From an uncultured Clostridium sp. (GTDB lineage: Bacteria; Bacillota; Clostridia; Lachnospirales; Lachnospiraceae), in contig UQJF01000080.1 in NCBI GenBank assembly GCA_900541315.1, positions 1 through 14,839 on the forward strand: a DNA stretch of 14,839 nucleotides, given 5' to 3'. Shown in pieces: positions 1-6,986 of the stretch. The stretch's first letter is position 1, and each line of letters starts with the position of its first letter. The position numbers and the translations under genes were made by a program. Under the pieces are notes generated by a model. It saw only the letters and a list, made by a program, of their open reading frames with translations, was not told the DNA's origin and did not search any database.

Positions 1-12
1 AGACGCTTTCAT

Positions 13-76
13 CTCGGCAATTGAATAACCGAGGATTCTCGCTTATTATCCTAAACATAATATACGCATTTGTCAA
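13..76 (-). promoter_or_regulatory. Candidate divergent promoter and leader at left edge
   Basis: On the minus strand a perfect TTGACA (plus 71-76) is followed after 17 bp by TAGGAT (plus 48-53, 4/6 match to the -10 consensus). Transcription would run off the left end. The leader contains a small hairpin, CTCGG at 13-17 pairing with CCGAG at 29-33. No convincing start codon with a ribosome binding site is seen before the edge: the ATG at 12-10 has none. The target gene is outside the window, so this is a sequence-based guess. Confidence 0.45.
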
Positions 77-123
77 CTGTTATTTTCATTGCTATTAAAC
101 TGTTATTTTTCATTACTATTAAA
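77..123. repeat. Tandem direct repeat upstream of Rrf2 gene
   Basis: Two adjacent copies of a 23-24 bp unit are visible: the first at 77-99 begins CTGTTATTTTCATTGC and the second at 100-123 begins CTGTTATTTTTCATTAC. Both end in TATTAAA and they differ by one inserted T and one substitution. A partial third copy (CCCATTGCTC) follows at 132-141. The repeats lie between the divergent promoter and the Rrf2 promoter, which suits an operator for a regulator, possibly the Rrf2 protein itself. Binding is inferred, not shown. Confidence 0.5.
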
Positions 124-135
124 CCGCAATTCCCA

Positions 136-164
136 TTGCTCTACCACTAACCTTGCTGTATAAT
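136..164 (+). promoter_or_regulatory. Candidate promoter of Rrf2-family gene
   Basis: A perfect TATAAT at 159-164 has TTGCTC 17 bp upstream at 136-141 (only 3/6 to the -35 consensus). It lies 29 bp before the chosen start codon at 194. The weak -35 next to repeated sequence suggests control by a bound regulator. Confidence 0.55.
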
Positions 165-193
165 AGGTTTATAACACGAAATGGAGAATGACT

Positions 194-628
194 ATGTTAG
201 TTTCAACAAAAGGGCGTTACGCACTGCGTATTATGATCGACCTGGCAGAGCACCAGAAAGACGGATATACTCCGCTTAAGGAAACAGCCGCACGCCAGGG
301 GATCTCTGAAAAATATCTGGAAGGGATCATTAAAATTCTTGTAAAAGATAAAATGCTTGCCGGAGTCCGCGGAAAAGGCGGCGGATACAAACTTACCAAA
401 ACCCCTGACCAGTATACTGTAGGAAGCATCCTGCGTCTGACAGAAGGCTCACTTGCACCTGTATCTTGCCTGGAATCCCCTGAAGCAGTTTCCTGTGACC
501 GGATAGACAGCTGCCGCACTCTTCCCATGTGGAGAGGACTGGACGAACTGATCAACAATTATCTGGACAATATCACTCTCGCCGACCTGGTCCAGCCAGA
601 TGAACAATGGAGCAATTATGTGATCTGA
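194..628 (+). CDS. Rrf2-family (IscR-like) transcriptional regulator
   Basis: This 144-residue DNA-binding protein matches the Rrf2 family: an N-terminal winged helix-turn-helix begins LVSTKGRYALRIMIDLA, and residues 56-66 carry the glycine-rich wing GVRGKGGGYKL. Three cysteines at 92, 101 and 107 lie where IscR-type regulators bind an Fe-S cluster, although the first spacing (x8) is longer than the x5 of E. coli IscR. It probably senses Fe-S status, redox or a related signal. The start at 194 is preferred over the ATG at 188 because the GGAG at 183-186 is 7 nt from 194 and only 1 nt from 188. It is the only plus-strand gene, so its targets are not obvious; the divergent promoter at the left edge is the nearest candidate. 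Confidence 0.9.
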   Translation: MLVSTKGRYALRIMIDLAEHQKDGYTPLKETAARQGISEKYLEGIIKILVKDKMLAGVRGKGGGYKLTKTPDQYTVGSILRLTEGSLAPVSCLESPEAVSCDRIDSCRTLPMWRGLDELINNYLDNITLADLVQPDEQWSNYVI

Positions 629-646
629 TAAATCCAAAAAATCTTC

Positions 647-668
647 AAATGCGCTATTGGTGCATTTT
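647..668 (+). terminator. Weak candidate terminator after Rrf2 gene
   Basis: AAATGCGC (647-654) pairs with GTGCATTT (660-667) around a 5-nt loop, with one G-T wobble, and a short T run ends at 668. It lies 18 bp after the stop codon. The T tract is short, so termination may be partial. Confidence 0.4.
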
Positions 669-671
669 ACT

Positions 672-861
672 ATGAAAGTCCCGGACGGCAGCCGCGAATG
701 AGCCATGCTTGCATGAGCGAATTCACGGGTATCGGACGGGCAAGCCGGTATGAGCAAGGAGCGCGATAGCGCGGATTGCGAATGCTGGCGACGATTGCGG
801 GAGCACCAAAGGTGCGGAGCAATCGGCTTTCATGAATGGTGATGCCTGCGTCAGCAGGCAT
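672..861. repeat. GC-rich hairpin-dense non-coding block, possible dispersed repeat
   Basis: This block is clearly richer in GC than its AT-rich flanks and is full of inverted repeats. ATGAAAG (672-678) matches CTTTCAT (827-833) as an outer pair. Inside are CATGC/GCATG (704-715), GCGC-GATA-GCGC (761-772) and a nested hairpin in which CGATTGC (792-798) and GCAATCG (819-825) enclose GCACC-AAA-GGTGC (803-815). A perfect 8-bp hairpin follows at 842-861. Words recur within it: CGGACGG at 682 and 733, GCGAATG at 694 and 778, and ATGAGC three times. Short open frames cross it but none has a ribosome binding site. It looks like a structured RNA or an intergenic mobile repeat; only a genome-wide copy count would tell which. 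Confidence 0.6.
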
Positions 862-883
862 GTCCATTTAGATATCCATGTCA

Positions 884-927
884 AAACAAGCGCCTGCTAT
901 ACTATCATGCAGACGCTTGTTTGTTTT
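884..927. terminator. Bidirectional intrinsic terminator
   Basis: AAACAAGCG (884-892) pairs with CGCTTGTTT (914-922), and CTGC (894-897) with GCAG (909-912), giving a long stem with a T-rich tail on the plus strand (TTTGTTTTATTT) and TTTT on the minus strand. It separates the convergent Rrf2 and cell-wall-binding protein genes and can serve both. Confidence 0.8.
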
Positions 928-986
928 ATTTCTATTTGTTTGATCCCATTTATTTGATCTTTATTTGATTTCTGGTTGTTTTATTC

Positions 987-1802
987 TTACTTATAAAGTG
1001 ACAGTCCATCAAATAAAATAACCGGATCATCCCATTCATTATCCTTGATCAGGGATACTTCTACACGGATCTGCTTCTGTCCGGATACATCCACACCAAA
1101 ATATACATTCTTTTCATTATGATGAATATCCTGTGACGTATACAATACCTGATCTTCATCACCATAAACAGTTATTCTTGCCATATTTGCACTGTCAAAC
1201 TGTGAAGACGGTCCAAATACACCGGATAACAGCCTGTATTCACCGTTTGTATTGCACTGAACATAGCTGCCTTTACCTTTTAAGCGGATCGCATTGCCCC
1301 AACGTGTACCAGCTGCTGTCTTGCCGGAAGAAATAATGGTATAGCCCTTCTTTGAAATTCCTTCCAGATTCTGTACCAGATAACCAGTTTCCAGGTCCAT
1401 AGTATTCGCTGGCTCTGTATCTCCTTCATTTGGAACCCACACACCATCTGCTCCAATGGTCCTGCCATCGATCACTGTGTTTACAGCCATAGCACCATTT
1501 GGATACAGGAAATACCATTTTCCATCTGTATCCTTAAACCAGCCAGTCTGCATCACACCTGTCTGATCCATGTAATACCACTGATTATTGACCTGCTGCC
1601 AGCCGGTCTTCATAATACCGTCGTTGCCAATATAATAATATTTTCCATTATCTTTGATCCACTCATTATATGCAAACTTGTTGGTACCTCTCTGGTATTT
1701 CCACTGGTCATTTACATATTTCCATGTTCCCGCATAAGCAGGAACTGTTAAAGCCGCACTTAATGCCAGCGCTGCCGCTGCAACCGAAAAACGTCTTCTC
1801 AT
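987..1802 (-). CDS. Secreted cell-wall-binding-repeat protein with NPCBM-like C-terminus
   Basis: This is a 271-residue exported protein. Residues 1-24 form a signal peptide (MRRRF, a hydrophobic Ala/Leu core, then AYA before Gly25). Residues about 40-125 hold aromatic repeats of choline/glucan-binding type, such as the GKYYYIGNDGIMKTGW and NQWYYMDQTGVMQTGW units. Residues about 165-271 resemble an NPCBM-type carbohydrate-binding beta-sandwich (for example ITVYGDEDQVLYTS and FGVDVSGQKQIRVEVS). No catalytic domain is visible, so it probably attaches to teichoic acid or another cell-surface glycan. The start at 1802 is chosen because AAAGGAG lies 8 nt upstream of it; an in-frame ATG at 1820 sits just upstream of that ribosome binding site and is unlikely. 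It is a single-gene unit with its own promoter and terminator. Confidence 0.85.
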   Translation of the reverse strand: MRRRFSVAAAALALSAALTVPAYAGTWKYVNDQWKYQRGTNKFAYNEWIKDNGKYYYIGNDGIMKTGWQQVNNQWYYMDQTGVMQTGWFKDTDGKWYFLYPNGAMAVNTVIDGRTIGADGVWVPNEGDTEPANTMDLETGYLVQNLEGISKKGYTIISSGKTAAGTRWGNAIRLKGKGSYVQCNTNGEYRLLSGVFGPSSQFDSANMARITVYGDEDQVLYTSQDIHHNEKNVYFGVDVSGQKQIRVEVSLIKDNEWDDPVILFDGLSLYK

Positions 1803-1890
1803 TTCCCATTCTCCTTTCATCTGCAGGCTTTGTTTTTATTCATATCCTGCACTGTCTTAACCGCTCATACTATCTGTTTTTGTACGCTTT

Positions 1891-1919
1891 ATTATAATTC
1901 ATCTTTCATTTTTATGCAA
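1891..1919 (-). promoter_or_regulatory. Promoter of cell-wall-binding protein gene
   Basis: On the minus strand TTGCAT (plus 1914-1919) and a perfect TATAAT (plus 1891-1896) are separated by 17 bp. They lie about 90 bp before the start codon at 1802, leaving a leader of about 80 nt. The rest of the 1803-1994 gap shows no gene and no clear terminator for nrdG. Confidence 0.75.
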
Positions 1920-1994
1920 CATCAGTGGCTGTCTGTTCACAAAATATCCACTATTCAGGGCCATTTTCTAAACACTGACCGCCAAACCTGTCAC

Positions 1995-2507
1995 TTATTT
2001 CTGCCACATACCTGCAAATTCCCCATCCTTTAAGCACATGATCCGCTGATTGGAGCTTCCTCGAAAGATCAGGGTCAGGTCTTTCTTTGCTTCCACAAAT
2101 TCTCCGTCTATGAGCACATCGATCTGTTTCAGCATCTCTTTTGTATATTCTGTATACACAGCACCACCGGGCTGCATATCCTTATCCAATAAATATCCAC
2201 TGTAACACCATATATCTTTTTGTGGATAAGTCTCACGGATCTTCTTTAAAAGGTGGACAAGTACCTGCTGATTTTCCGGTTCAAAGGGTTCTCCCCCAAG
2301 AAGTGTAAAGCCCTGGATATATCCCGGCTTTAACAGCTCCAGGATCTTATCCTGTGTTTCCTCTGTAAAAGGAACGCCATAGTGAAAATCCCAGGTTTCT
2401 GAATTAAAACAGCCTTTACAGTGGTGGCGGCAGCCGGAAACAAATAAAGACACTCTTACGCCTGGACCATCTGCAATATCACATTCCTTTATATTTCCAT
2501 AATTCAT
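1995..2507 (-). CDS. nrdG: Anaerobic ribonucleotide reductase activating protein NrdG
   Basis: NrdG is a radical-SAM enzyme that reduces S-adenosylmethionine and generates the glycyl radical on NrdD. The 170-residue protein has the expected CxxxCxxC cluster motif at C26, C30 and C33 (GCRHHCKGC), the SAM-contacting GGEP at 71-74, and DGEFVEAKKD near the C-terminus, at usual family length. The start at 2507 follows GGGGGA with 7 nt spacing. Its partner nrdD lies at 7082-9271 on the same strand, but the three-gene hydrogenase operon separates them. A hydrogenase terminator and a separate candidate promoter precede nrdG, so it is probably its own transcript. No strong terminator is visible after its stop codon. 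Confidence 0.95.
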   Translation of the reverse strand: MNYGNIKECDIADGPGVRVSLFVSGCRHHCKGCFNSETWDFHYGVPFTEETQDKILELLKPGYIQGFTLLGGEPFEPENQQVLVHLLKKIRETYPQKDIWCYSGYLLDKDMQPGGAVYTEYTKEMLKQIDVLIDGEFVEAKKDLTLIFRGSSNQRIMCLKDGEFAGMWQK

Positions 2508-2597
2508 CTGTCATTCCCCCACTTACTGAACAATAATTTTATGATACCAGGATCAAAAAACCTCAAATCCCATACAACTTGCGTTTTTATCTTTATT

Positions 2598-2684
2598 GTA
2601 CTCTCGGAATCTTTTTGTACTTGATTTTGCGAGAAAATTTTTTGTCAGTCGCAAAGGCAAGTGCATGAAAGGCTCCGAGAGTAC
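2598..2684 (-). repeat. Long imperfect hairpin in nrdG leader
   Basis: An 87-nt palindromic element: GTACTCTCGGA (2598-2608) is perfectly complementary to TCCGAGAGTAC (2674-2684). Moving inward, CTTT/AAAG (2611-2614/2668-2671), GTACTTG/CAAGTGC (2617-2623/2658-2664, one wobble) and TTTGCGA/TCGCAAA (2626-2632/2649-2655) continue the stem, leaving a 16-nt AT-rich loop. The predicted nrdG transcription start falls at about 2685, so the mRNA would open with this structure. It could be a stability element, a regulatory leader or a small palindromic repeat. It has no U tract after the stem, which argues against a plain terminator. Confidence 0.7.
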
Positions 2685-2691
2685 ATCTTAT

Positions 2692-2720
2692 AGTATACAC
2701 CAGACCATTCCCCCATACAA
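2692..2720 (-). promoter_or_regulatory. Candidate nrdG promoter
   Basis: On the minus strand TTGTAT (plus 2715-2720) and TATACT (plus 2692-2697, 5/6) are 17 bp apart, just downstream of the hydrogenase terminator. The -35 is weak (3/6). No clear NrdR box is seen here. Confidence 0.5.
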
Positions 2721-2722
2721 GC

Positions 2723-2756
2723 AAAAACAGAGCCCGGAAAATACTTCCGGACTCTG
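2723..2756 (-). terminator. Intrinsic terminator of hydrogenase operon
   Basis: On the minus strand CAGAGTCCGGAA pairs with TTCCGGGCTCTG (plus 2728-2756; one G-T wobble) around a short loop and is followed at once by TTTTT (plus 2723-2727). It lies 21 bp past the hydA stop codon. Confidence 0.9.
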
Positions 2757-2777
2757 CTTATCCACACTTACATGCTC

Positions 2778-4472
2778 TTATTTCCCTGAAAAATTTCTAT
2801 GCAGCAATTCATGCTCCTTGCCCTTTAACAGAGTATCATACAATGAAAGGATCATCGGGTTCTCATTTGACTTCTTGATCTGGGTATTTATATCTGTATC
2901 ATACAGGCCTTTCATTCTGGCCTTTCTGGTTCTCGGTCCTGCATTTACAGGCTGGCCGCCGCCCATGATACAGCCTCTGCGGCATGCCATTATTTCCACA
3001 AAATCATACTCCTCTTCATGGTTCTTGATCTTCTGCAGCAGCTTATCTGCATTTGCCAGACCATTTACCACAGCTGCCCGGATCTCCCTTCCATTATAGT
3101 CATATGTCAATGTCTTAATACCTTCGTCGCCCCGGACACCGCTTTTTTTAATAGCTTCCATATCTACTCTGCTGTGTCCCTGCTGCAGTCTGCGAAGTAC
3201 CGCCTCTGTAACACCGCCTGTAACACCAAAGATAACACCGCTTCCGGAACCGATGCCAAATGGTACATCCGCAGCCTCGATCTCCACCCGGTCAAATACA
3301 ATACCGGACTTGCGGATCATCCTTACCACTTCCGTTGTAGTCAGCACATAATCCACATCCTGCTTGCCATTTGTAAAGGACTCCGGCCGCAGGATTTCCT
3401 CCTTCTTTGCCGTACACGGCATAATGGAAACGGATACGATCTTCTTTCCTTCGTTCTTCTCCGGATCCTTATAATATTCACGGACCACAGCTCCAAACAT
3501 CTGCTGTGGAGAGCGGCAGGTAGAAAGATTTGGCACAAATTCCGGATATTTTGTCTCACAATATTTCACCCATGCAGGACAGCAGGATGTAAACAATGGC
3601 ATTTTCTGACCGGAAGTAAACCGTTCAATAAACTCCTTGGACTCTTCCACAACTGTCAGATCCGCACCGTAAGAAGTATCATAAACCTCATCAAAGCCCA
3701 GTCTGTGAAGCACACCTACCAGCTTACCCATTACATTTTCGCCCTTTGCATAGCCAAAATGATCTCCAATAGCCACACGTACCGCAGGAGCGATCTGTGC
3801 GATCACCTTTGTATTTTTGTCAGCCAGTGCTTCCCATACTTCATCTATATTGGTACGGATACTGATCGCACCTGTAGGACAGACAACACGGCACTGTCCA
3901 CAGCCAACACAGTCTGTTTCTGCGATCTTTTTATTAAAAGCAGGCATTACCTGGGCTTCTGTTCCGCGGTATGCAAAATCAATGGCATTGATATTCTGCA
4001 CATTGTCACACATTCTTACACAGTCACCGCAAAGGATACATTTATTCGGATCCCTGATAATGGCATGTGAACTGGTATCAATAGGCTGCTGCTCCCTTAC
4101 ATTCTCAAAGCGTATCTCATGAACACCCATACGGTGAGCCAGCTCCTGTAAATGACATTCACCGCTCTTGATACAGGTAGTACAGTCTCTGCAGTGGGCT
4201 GCCAAAAGCAGCTCCAGGATCAGCTTGCGGTAACGCATCAGTCTTGGTGTATTAGTATAGACTACCATTCCGTCCTTTGGTTTTTCAGAACAGGAAGCAA
4301 ATGTTTTCCCCCTGTCATTTTCCACTGTACAAAGACGGCAGGCACCGTATATAGATAATTCTGAATGATAGCACAATGTAGGGATATCGATCCCGGCTTT
4401 TCTTATTACTGACAATACATTGGGTTCATCTGTAAATTCAATGGATTGTCCGTCAATCGTCATAATTCCCAT
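2778..4472 (-). CDS. hydA: [FeFe] hydrogenase catalytic subunit (HydA/HndD-like)
   Basis: This is the cytoplasmic hydrogen-activating subunit of an NAD-linked hydrogenase. The 564-residue chain carries, in order, a [2Fe-2S] domain (C34, C45, C48, C61), a His-Cys [4Fe-4S] site (H93, C97, C100, C106), two [4Fe-4S] ferredoxin motifs (C145-C155 and C188-C198), the H-cluster domain, and the small-subunit tail. All three H-cluster signatures are intact: TSCCPAW (295-301), MPCTAKKEE (351-359) and MACRRGCIMGGGQP (495-508), giving ligands C298, C353, C497 and C501. Proton-relay residues placed against clostridial hydrogenase I (E277, E280, R284, C297, S317) are also present. It follows the NuoF-like gene by 15 nt. 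A GGAGG lies about 10 nt before this start. Maturases HydEFG are not in the window. Confidence 0.97.
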   Translation of the reverse strand: MGIMTIDGQSIEFTDEPNVLSVIRKAGIDIPTLCYHSELSIYGACRLCTVENDRGKTFASCSEKPKDGMVVYTNTPRLMRYRKLILELLLAAHCRDCTTCIKSGECHLQELAHRMGVHEIRFENVREQQPIDTSSHAIIRDPNKCILCGDCVRMCDNVQNINAIDFAYRGTEAQVMPAFNKKIAETDCVGCGQCRVVCPTGAISIRTNIDEVWEALADKNTKVIAQIAPAVRVAIGDHFGYAKGENVMGKLVGVLHRLGFDEVYDTSYGADLTVVEESKEFIERFTSGQKMPLFTSCCPAWVKYCETKYPEFVPNLSTCRSPQQMFGAVVREYYKDPEKNEGKKIVSVSIMPCTAKKEEILRPESFTNGKQDVDYVLTTTEVVRMIRKSGIVFDRVEIEAADVPFGIGSGSGVIFGVTGGVTEAVLRRLQQGHSRVDMEAIKKSGVRGDEGIKTLTYDYNGREIRAAVVNGLANADKLLQKIKNHEEEYDFVEIMACRRGCIMGGGQPVNAGPRTRKARMKGLYDTDINTQIKKSNENPMILSLYDTLLKGKEHELLHRNFSGK

Positions 4473-4487
4473 AAATTTCCGTCCTCC

Positions 4488-6356
4488 CTACTCTGTATAG
4501 ATAGCGCCAAAAGCACAGTTGTCCATACAGCTTCCGCACTTAATACATTTTTTATTATCAATCACAAATGGTGATTTCACCTTTCCGGAAATGGCACTTA
4601 CCGGACAATTTCTTGCACACTTTGAGCAGCCCTTACACTTATCAGGATCGATCTTAAATACCCGGAGCCCGGAACAGACATGAGCCCGGCATTTCTTATC
4701 CACAATGTGTTCCTCATATTCCTTGCGGAACGCATGAATGGTACTGATAACCGGTTTCGGCGCACTCTTTCCCAGACCGCAAAGGGCAGTATTTTCGATC
4801 ATATCTGCTAGCTCTTCCAGTTCATCTAAATCGCTCAATTCCCCGTTTCCAGCAACAATGCGCTCTAAGATTTCCAGCATTCTCTTTGTTCCCTCACGGC
4901 ATGGAACACATTTTCCGCAGCTTTCTCTCTGGGTAAAATTCATAAAGAACCGGGCAACTTCTACCATACAGGTATCTTCGTCCATAACAACCAGACCACC
5001 TGATCCTATCATGGCATTGATCTTTGAAAGGGAATCAAAATCCATTTTGCTGTCAAGCTGTGACTCTACCAGACAGCCGCCGGAAGGACCGCCGATCTGC
5101 ACAGCTTTAAACTTTTTATTATCCTTAATGCCGCCGCCAATATCAAAAATGATCTCTCTCAGGCTGATTCCCATAGGAACTTCAATAAGACCTGTATTCT
5201 TAACATTACCGGTAAGGGCAAATGCCTTAGTTCCCGGGCTTTGCGGAGTACCAATACGACTGTACCAGTTTGCTCCATTTTTAATGATCATAGGTACATT
5301 GGCATAGGTTTCCACATTATTTAATACAGTTGGTTTGCCCCATAAGCCCTGTTCTACAGTTCTTGGCGGCTTTACTCTTGGCATACCCCGCTTACCTTCA
5401 ATAGAAGCTGTCAGGGCAGATCCTTCACCGCATACAAAGGCTCCTGCGCCCCGGTTGATATGCAGTTTGAAATTAAAGCCTGTTCCAAGGATATTATCAC
5501 CTAACAATCCTTTTTCTTCTGCCTGGGCAATGGCGATCTGCAGTCTGCGCACAGCCAGCGGATATTCTGCACGGACATAAATATAACCTTCCTGGGCCCG
5601 TACTGCATAAGCTGCCAGCATCATTCCTTCGATCATACGGTGCGGGTCGCCTTCCATAACACTTCGATCCATAAATGCACCCGGATCGCCCTCATCACCA
5701 TTGCAGACCACATAACGTACTGTTTCCTTCTGGCCTGCCACCTGGGACCATTTCTTTCCTGCCGGGAAACCTGCTCCGCCTCGTCCGCGAAGTCCGGCAT
5801 CTGTCACAGTCTTTATCACTGCTTCCGGTGTCATTTCAAAAACAGCTTTTTCAAAGGCTTCATATGCCCCCACTGCTATGGCATCCTCAATATGCTCTGC
5901 ATCAATATGTCCGCAGTTTTTAAGCACCAGACGGGTCTGTTTTGCATAAAACGGGATTTCTTCCTGAGTTTCATATACACGGCCATTATCCTCATACATC
6001 AGCCGTTTGACCGGCTCGCCGTGAAGAACTGTCTTCTCAAATATTTCCTCGCAGTCTTCTAACTTTACCTTCAAATACAGGTAATTATACGGCTCAATAC
6101 GTACCAATGGTCCCATTTCACAGAAACCATGGCATCCGCTCATCTTAAGTCCCACATGGGCAATCTCTTCCCCGATCTTAACAGATACATTATCCATATG
6201 AGCCGTCATTTCCTTCAGACGGGCATAAATCTTATCAGAACCGCCTGCCAGACATCCCGTTCCGCCGCAGATCAGGATCCTGCAGGTCTCCTTCTGGTGT
6301 TTTTCCTTACATTCTTCTCTCCATAACTTGAGCTGCATCCTGTTTTCTATCCTCAT
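4488..6356 (-). CDS. hydB: NADH-binding hydrogenase subunit (NuoF-like, HydB/HndC)
   Basis: This is the flavin subunit that exchanges electrons between NAD(H) and the Fe-S chain feeding HydA. Its 622 residues show a thioredoxin-like [2Fe-2S] domain (C30, C35, C75, C79), the glycine-rich FMN/NADH site GRGGAGFPAG (191-200), a [4Fe-4S] site (C480, C483, C486, C526), and a C-terminal 2[4Fe-4S] ferredoxin (C574-C584 and C604-C614). NuoF of complex I lacks both the first and last domains, so the architecture points to the HydB/HndC type, including electron-bifurcating hydrogenases. C556, H559 and C561 form an extra metal-ligand-like cluster before the ferredoxin. Its ATG overlaps the stop of the upstream gene by 4 bp, indicating translational coupling. 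Confidence 0.96.
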   Translation of the reverse strand: MRIENRMQLKLWREECKEKHQKETCRILICGGTGCLAGGSDKIYARLKEMTAHMDNVSVKIGEEIAHVGLKMSGCHGFCEMGPLVRIEPYNYLYLKVKLEDCEEIFEKTVLHGEPVKRLMYEDNGRVYETQEEIPFYAKQTRLVLKNCGHIDAEHIEDAIAVGAYEAFEKAVFEMTPEAVIKTVTDAGLRGRGGAGFPAGKKWSQVAGQKETVRYVVCNGDEGDPGAFMDRSVMEGDPHRMIEGMMLAAYAVRAQEGYIYVRAEYPLAVRRLQIAIAQAEEKGLLGDNILGTGFNFKLHINRGAGAFVCGEGSALTASIEGKRGMPRVKPPRTVEQGLWGKPTVLNNVETYANVPMIIKNGANWYSRIGTPQSPGTKAFALTGNVKNTGLIEVPMGISLREIIFDIGGGIKDNKKFKAVQIGGPSGGCLVESQLDSKMDFDSLSKINAMIGSGGLVVMDEDTCMVEVARFFMNFTQRESCGKCVPCREGTKRMLEILERIVAGNGELSDLDELEELADMIENTALCGLGKSAPKPVISTIHAFRKEYEEHIVDKKCRAHVCSGLRVFKIDPDKCKGCSKCARNCPVSAISGKVKSPFVIDNKKCIKCGSCMDNCAFGAIYTE

Positions 6357-6835
6357 ACCTTCTCATCCTCCCGCAACTTTGCGATCAGTTCACTCATTTT
6401 CTCCGGTGTCATTTTCGGATGTACTTCATCATTGACCATTACGGCAGGTGCCAGTCCACATGCTCCCAGACATGAAACTGTTTCCACAGTAAACAGCTGG
6501 TCATCTGTAGTATGCTTCTTCTTTCCAAGCCCCAGTTCCTTGTAAAGTCCTTCTAAAATAGGAATAGACTTACGCACATGACAGGCCGTTCCGTCACATA
6601 CCTTGATCACATACTTCCCCTTTGCCTCAAAAGAGAAATTCTCGTAAAAGCTTGCCACACTGTAAGCCTTTGCCTCTGAGATTCCCAGTTTCCCCGCAAC
6701 ATAGGTCAGAAGCTCCGGCGGCAGATAACGATATTCCTCCTGGATCCCCTGGATAATAGGGATCAGGGATTTTTCTTCACAGCTATACTGTGCAATGATC
6801 TGGTCTGTCTTCTCATAATAAGATGTATCTAACAT
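6353..6835 (-). CDS. hydC: NuoE-like [2Fe-2S] hydrogenase subunit (HydC/HndA)
   Basis: This 160-residue thioredoxin-fold [2Fe-2S] subunit belongs to the NuoE/HydC family and relays electrons near the flavin subunit. The cluster ligands are C80, C85, C122 and C126 (CDGTACHVR and SCLGACG), with the family spacing. The helical N-terminal region, about residues 1-70, is also family-typical (IPIIQGIQEEYRYLP). The start at 6835 is chosen because AGGAGGGG lies 4 nt upstream; an upstream in-frame ATG at 6871 has no such site and sits inside the promoter palindrome. It is the first gene of the hydrogenase operon and overlaps the NuoF-like gene by 4 bp. Confidence 0.95.
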   Translation of the reverse strand: MLDTSYYEKTDQIIAQYSCEEKSLIPIIQGIQEEYRYLPPELLTYVAGKLGISEAKAYSVASFYENFSFEAKGKYVIKVCDGTACHVRKSIPILEGLYKELGLGKKKHTTDDQLFTVETVSCLGACGLAPAVMVNDEVHPKMTPEKMSELIAKLREDEKV

Positions 6836-6861
6836 TGTACCCCTCCTTTTGTGCATTTCAC

Positions 6862-6877
6862 GTATAATCAATTATAC
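6862..6877. promoter_or_regulatory. Hydrogenase promoter -10 within a perfect palindrome
   Basis: GTATAAT-CA-ATTATAC is a perfect 7-bp inverted repeat. On the minus strand it contains TATAAT (plus 6871-6876), 36 bp before the NuoE-like start codon. No good -35 is found at 17 bp (TATGCA, 3/6). A symmetrical site over the -10 would suit a dimeric repressor; it does not match the Rex consensus I know. A TTGTCA at plus 6919-6924 could be part of an alternative promoter, but lacks a good -10. Confidence 0.5.
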
Positions 6878-6950
6878 ATGAGAAAATGTTTTGTGCATAG
6901 TGCCAATTGATATTTTTTTGACAAAATTCTCAATAAAAATAATAACGCAA

Positions 6951-6986
6951 GAAAAAAGAAGCCCCGGAATTTCTTCTGAGACTTCT
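6951..6986 (-). terminator. Intrinsic terminator of nrdD
   Basis: On the minus strand AGAAGTCTCAGAA pairs with TTCCGGGGCTTCT (plus 6957-6986; 12 of 13 positions pair counting wobbles, loop GAAA) and is followed by a T run (plus 6956-6952). It lies about 95 bp past the nrdD stop. A second imperfect hairpin (TCCCG/CGGGA, about 7033-7052) lies between, without a T run. Confidence 0.85.

Noticed and set aside
10..12. Minus-strand start codon of a gene running off the left edge
   Set aside because: The ATG has no ribosome binding site, and only four codons remain before the edge, too few to judge.
77..123. Start of a CRISPR array
   Set aside because: The units are directly adjacent with no unique spacers, and no cas genes are present.
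670..867. 65-codon minus-strand frame across the GC-rich block
   Set aside because: It has no ribosome binding site and follows the repeated hairpin structure; the block is better explained as non-coding.
2596..3099. 167-codon plus-strand frame over the nrdG leader and hydA end
   Set aside because: It crosses a long hairpin and an intrinsic terminator and then overlaps hydA in antisense.
3513..3515. Arg320 in LSTCRSPQQ of HydA taken at first as loss of the conserved H-cluster lysine
   Set aside because: With ligands offset by two from clostridial hydrogenase I, the conserved lysine is K356 in MPCTAKKEE, which is present.
3018..4070. 350-codon plus-strand frame opposite hydA
   Set aside because: It is antisense to a fully conserved hydrogenase gene, is rich in His/Cys/Ile in the manner of antisense frames, and shows no recognisable domain.
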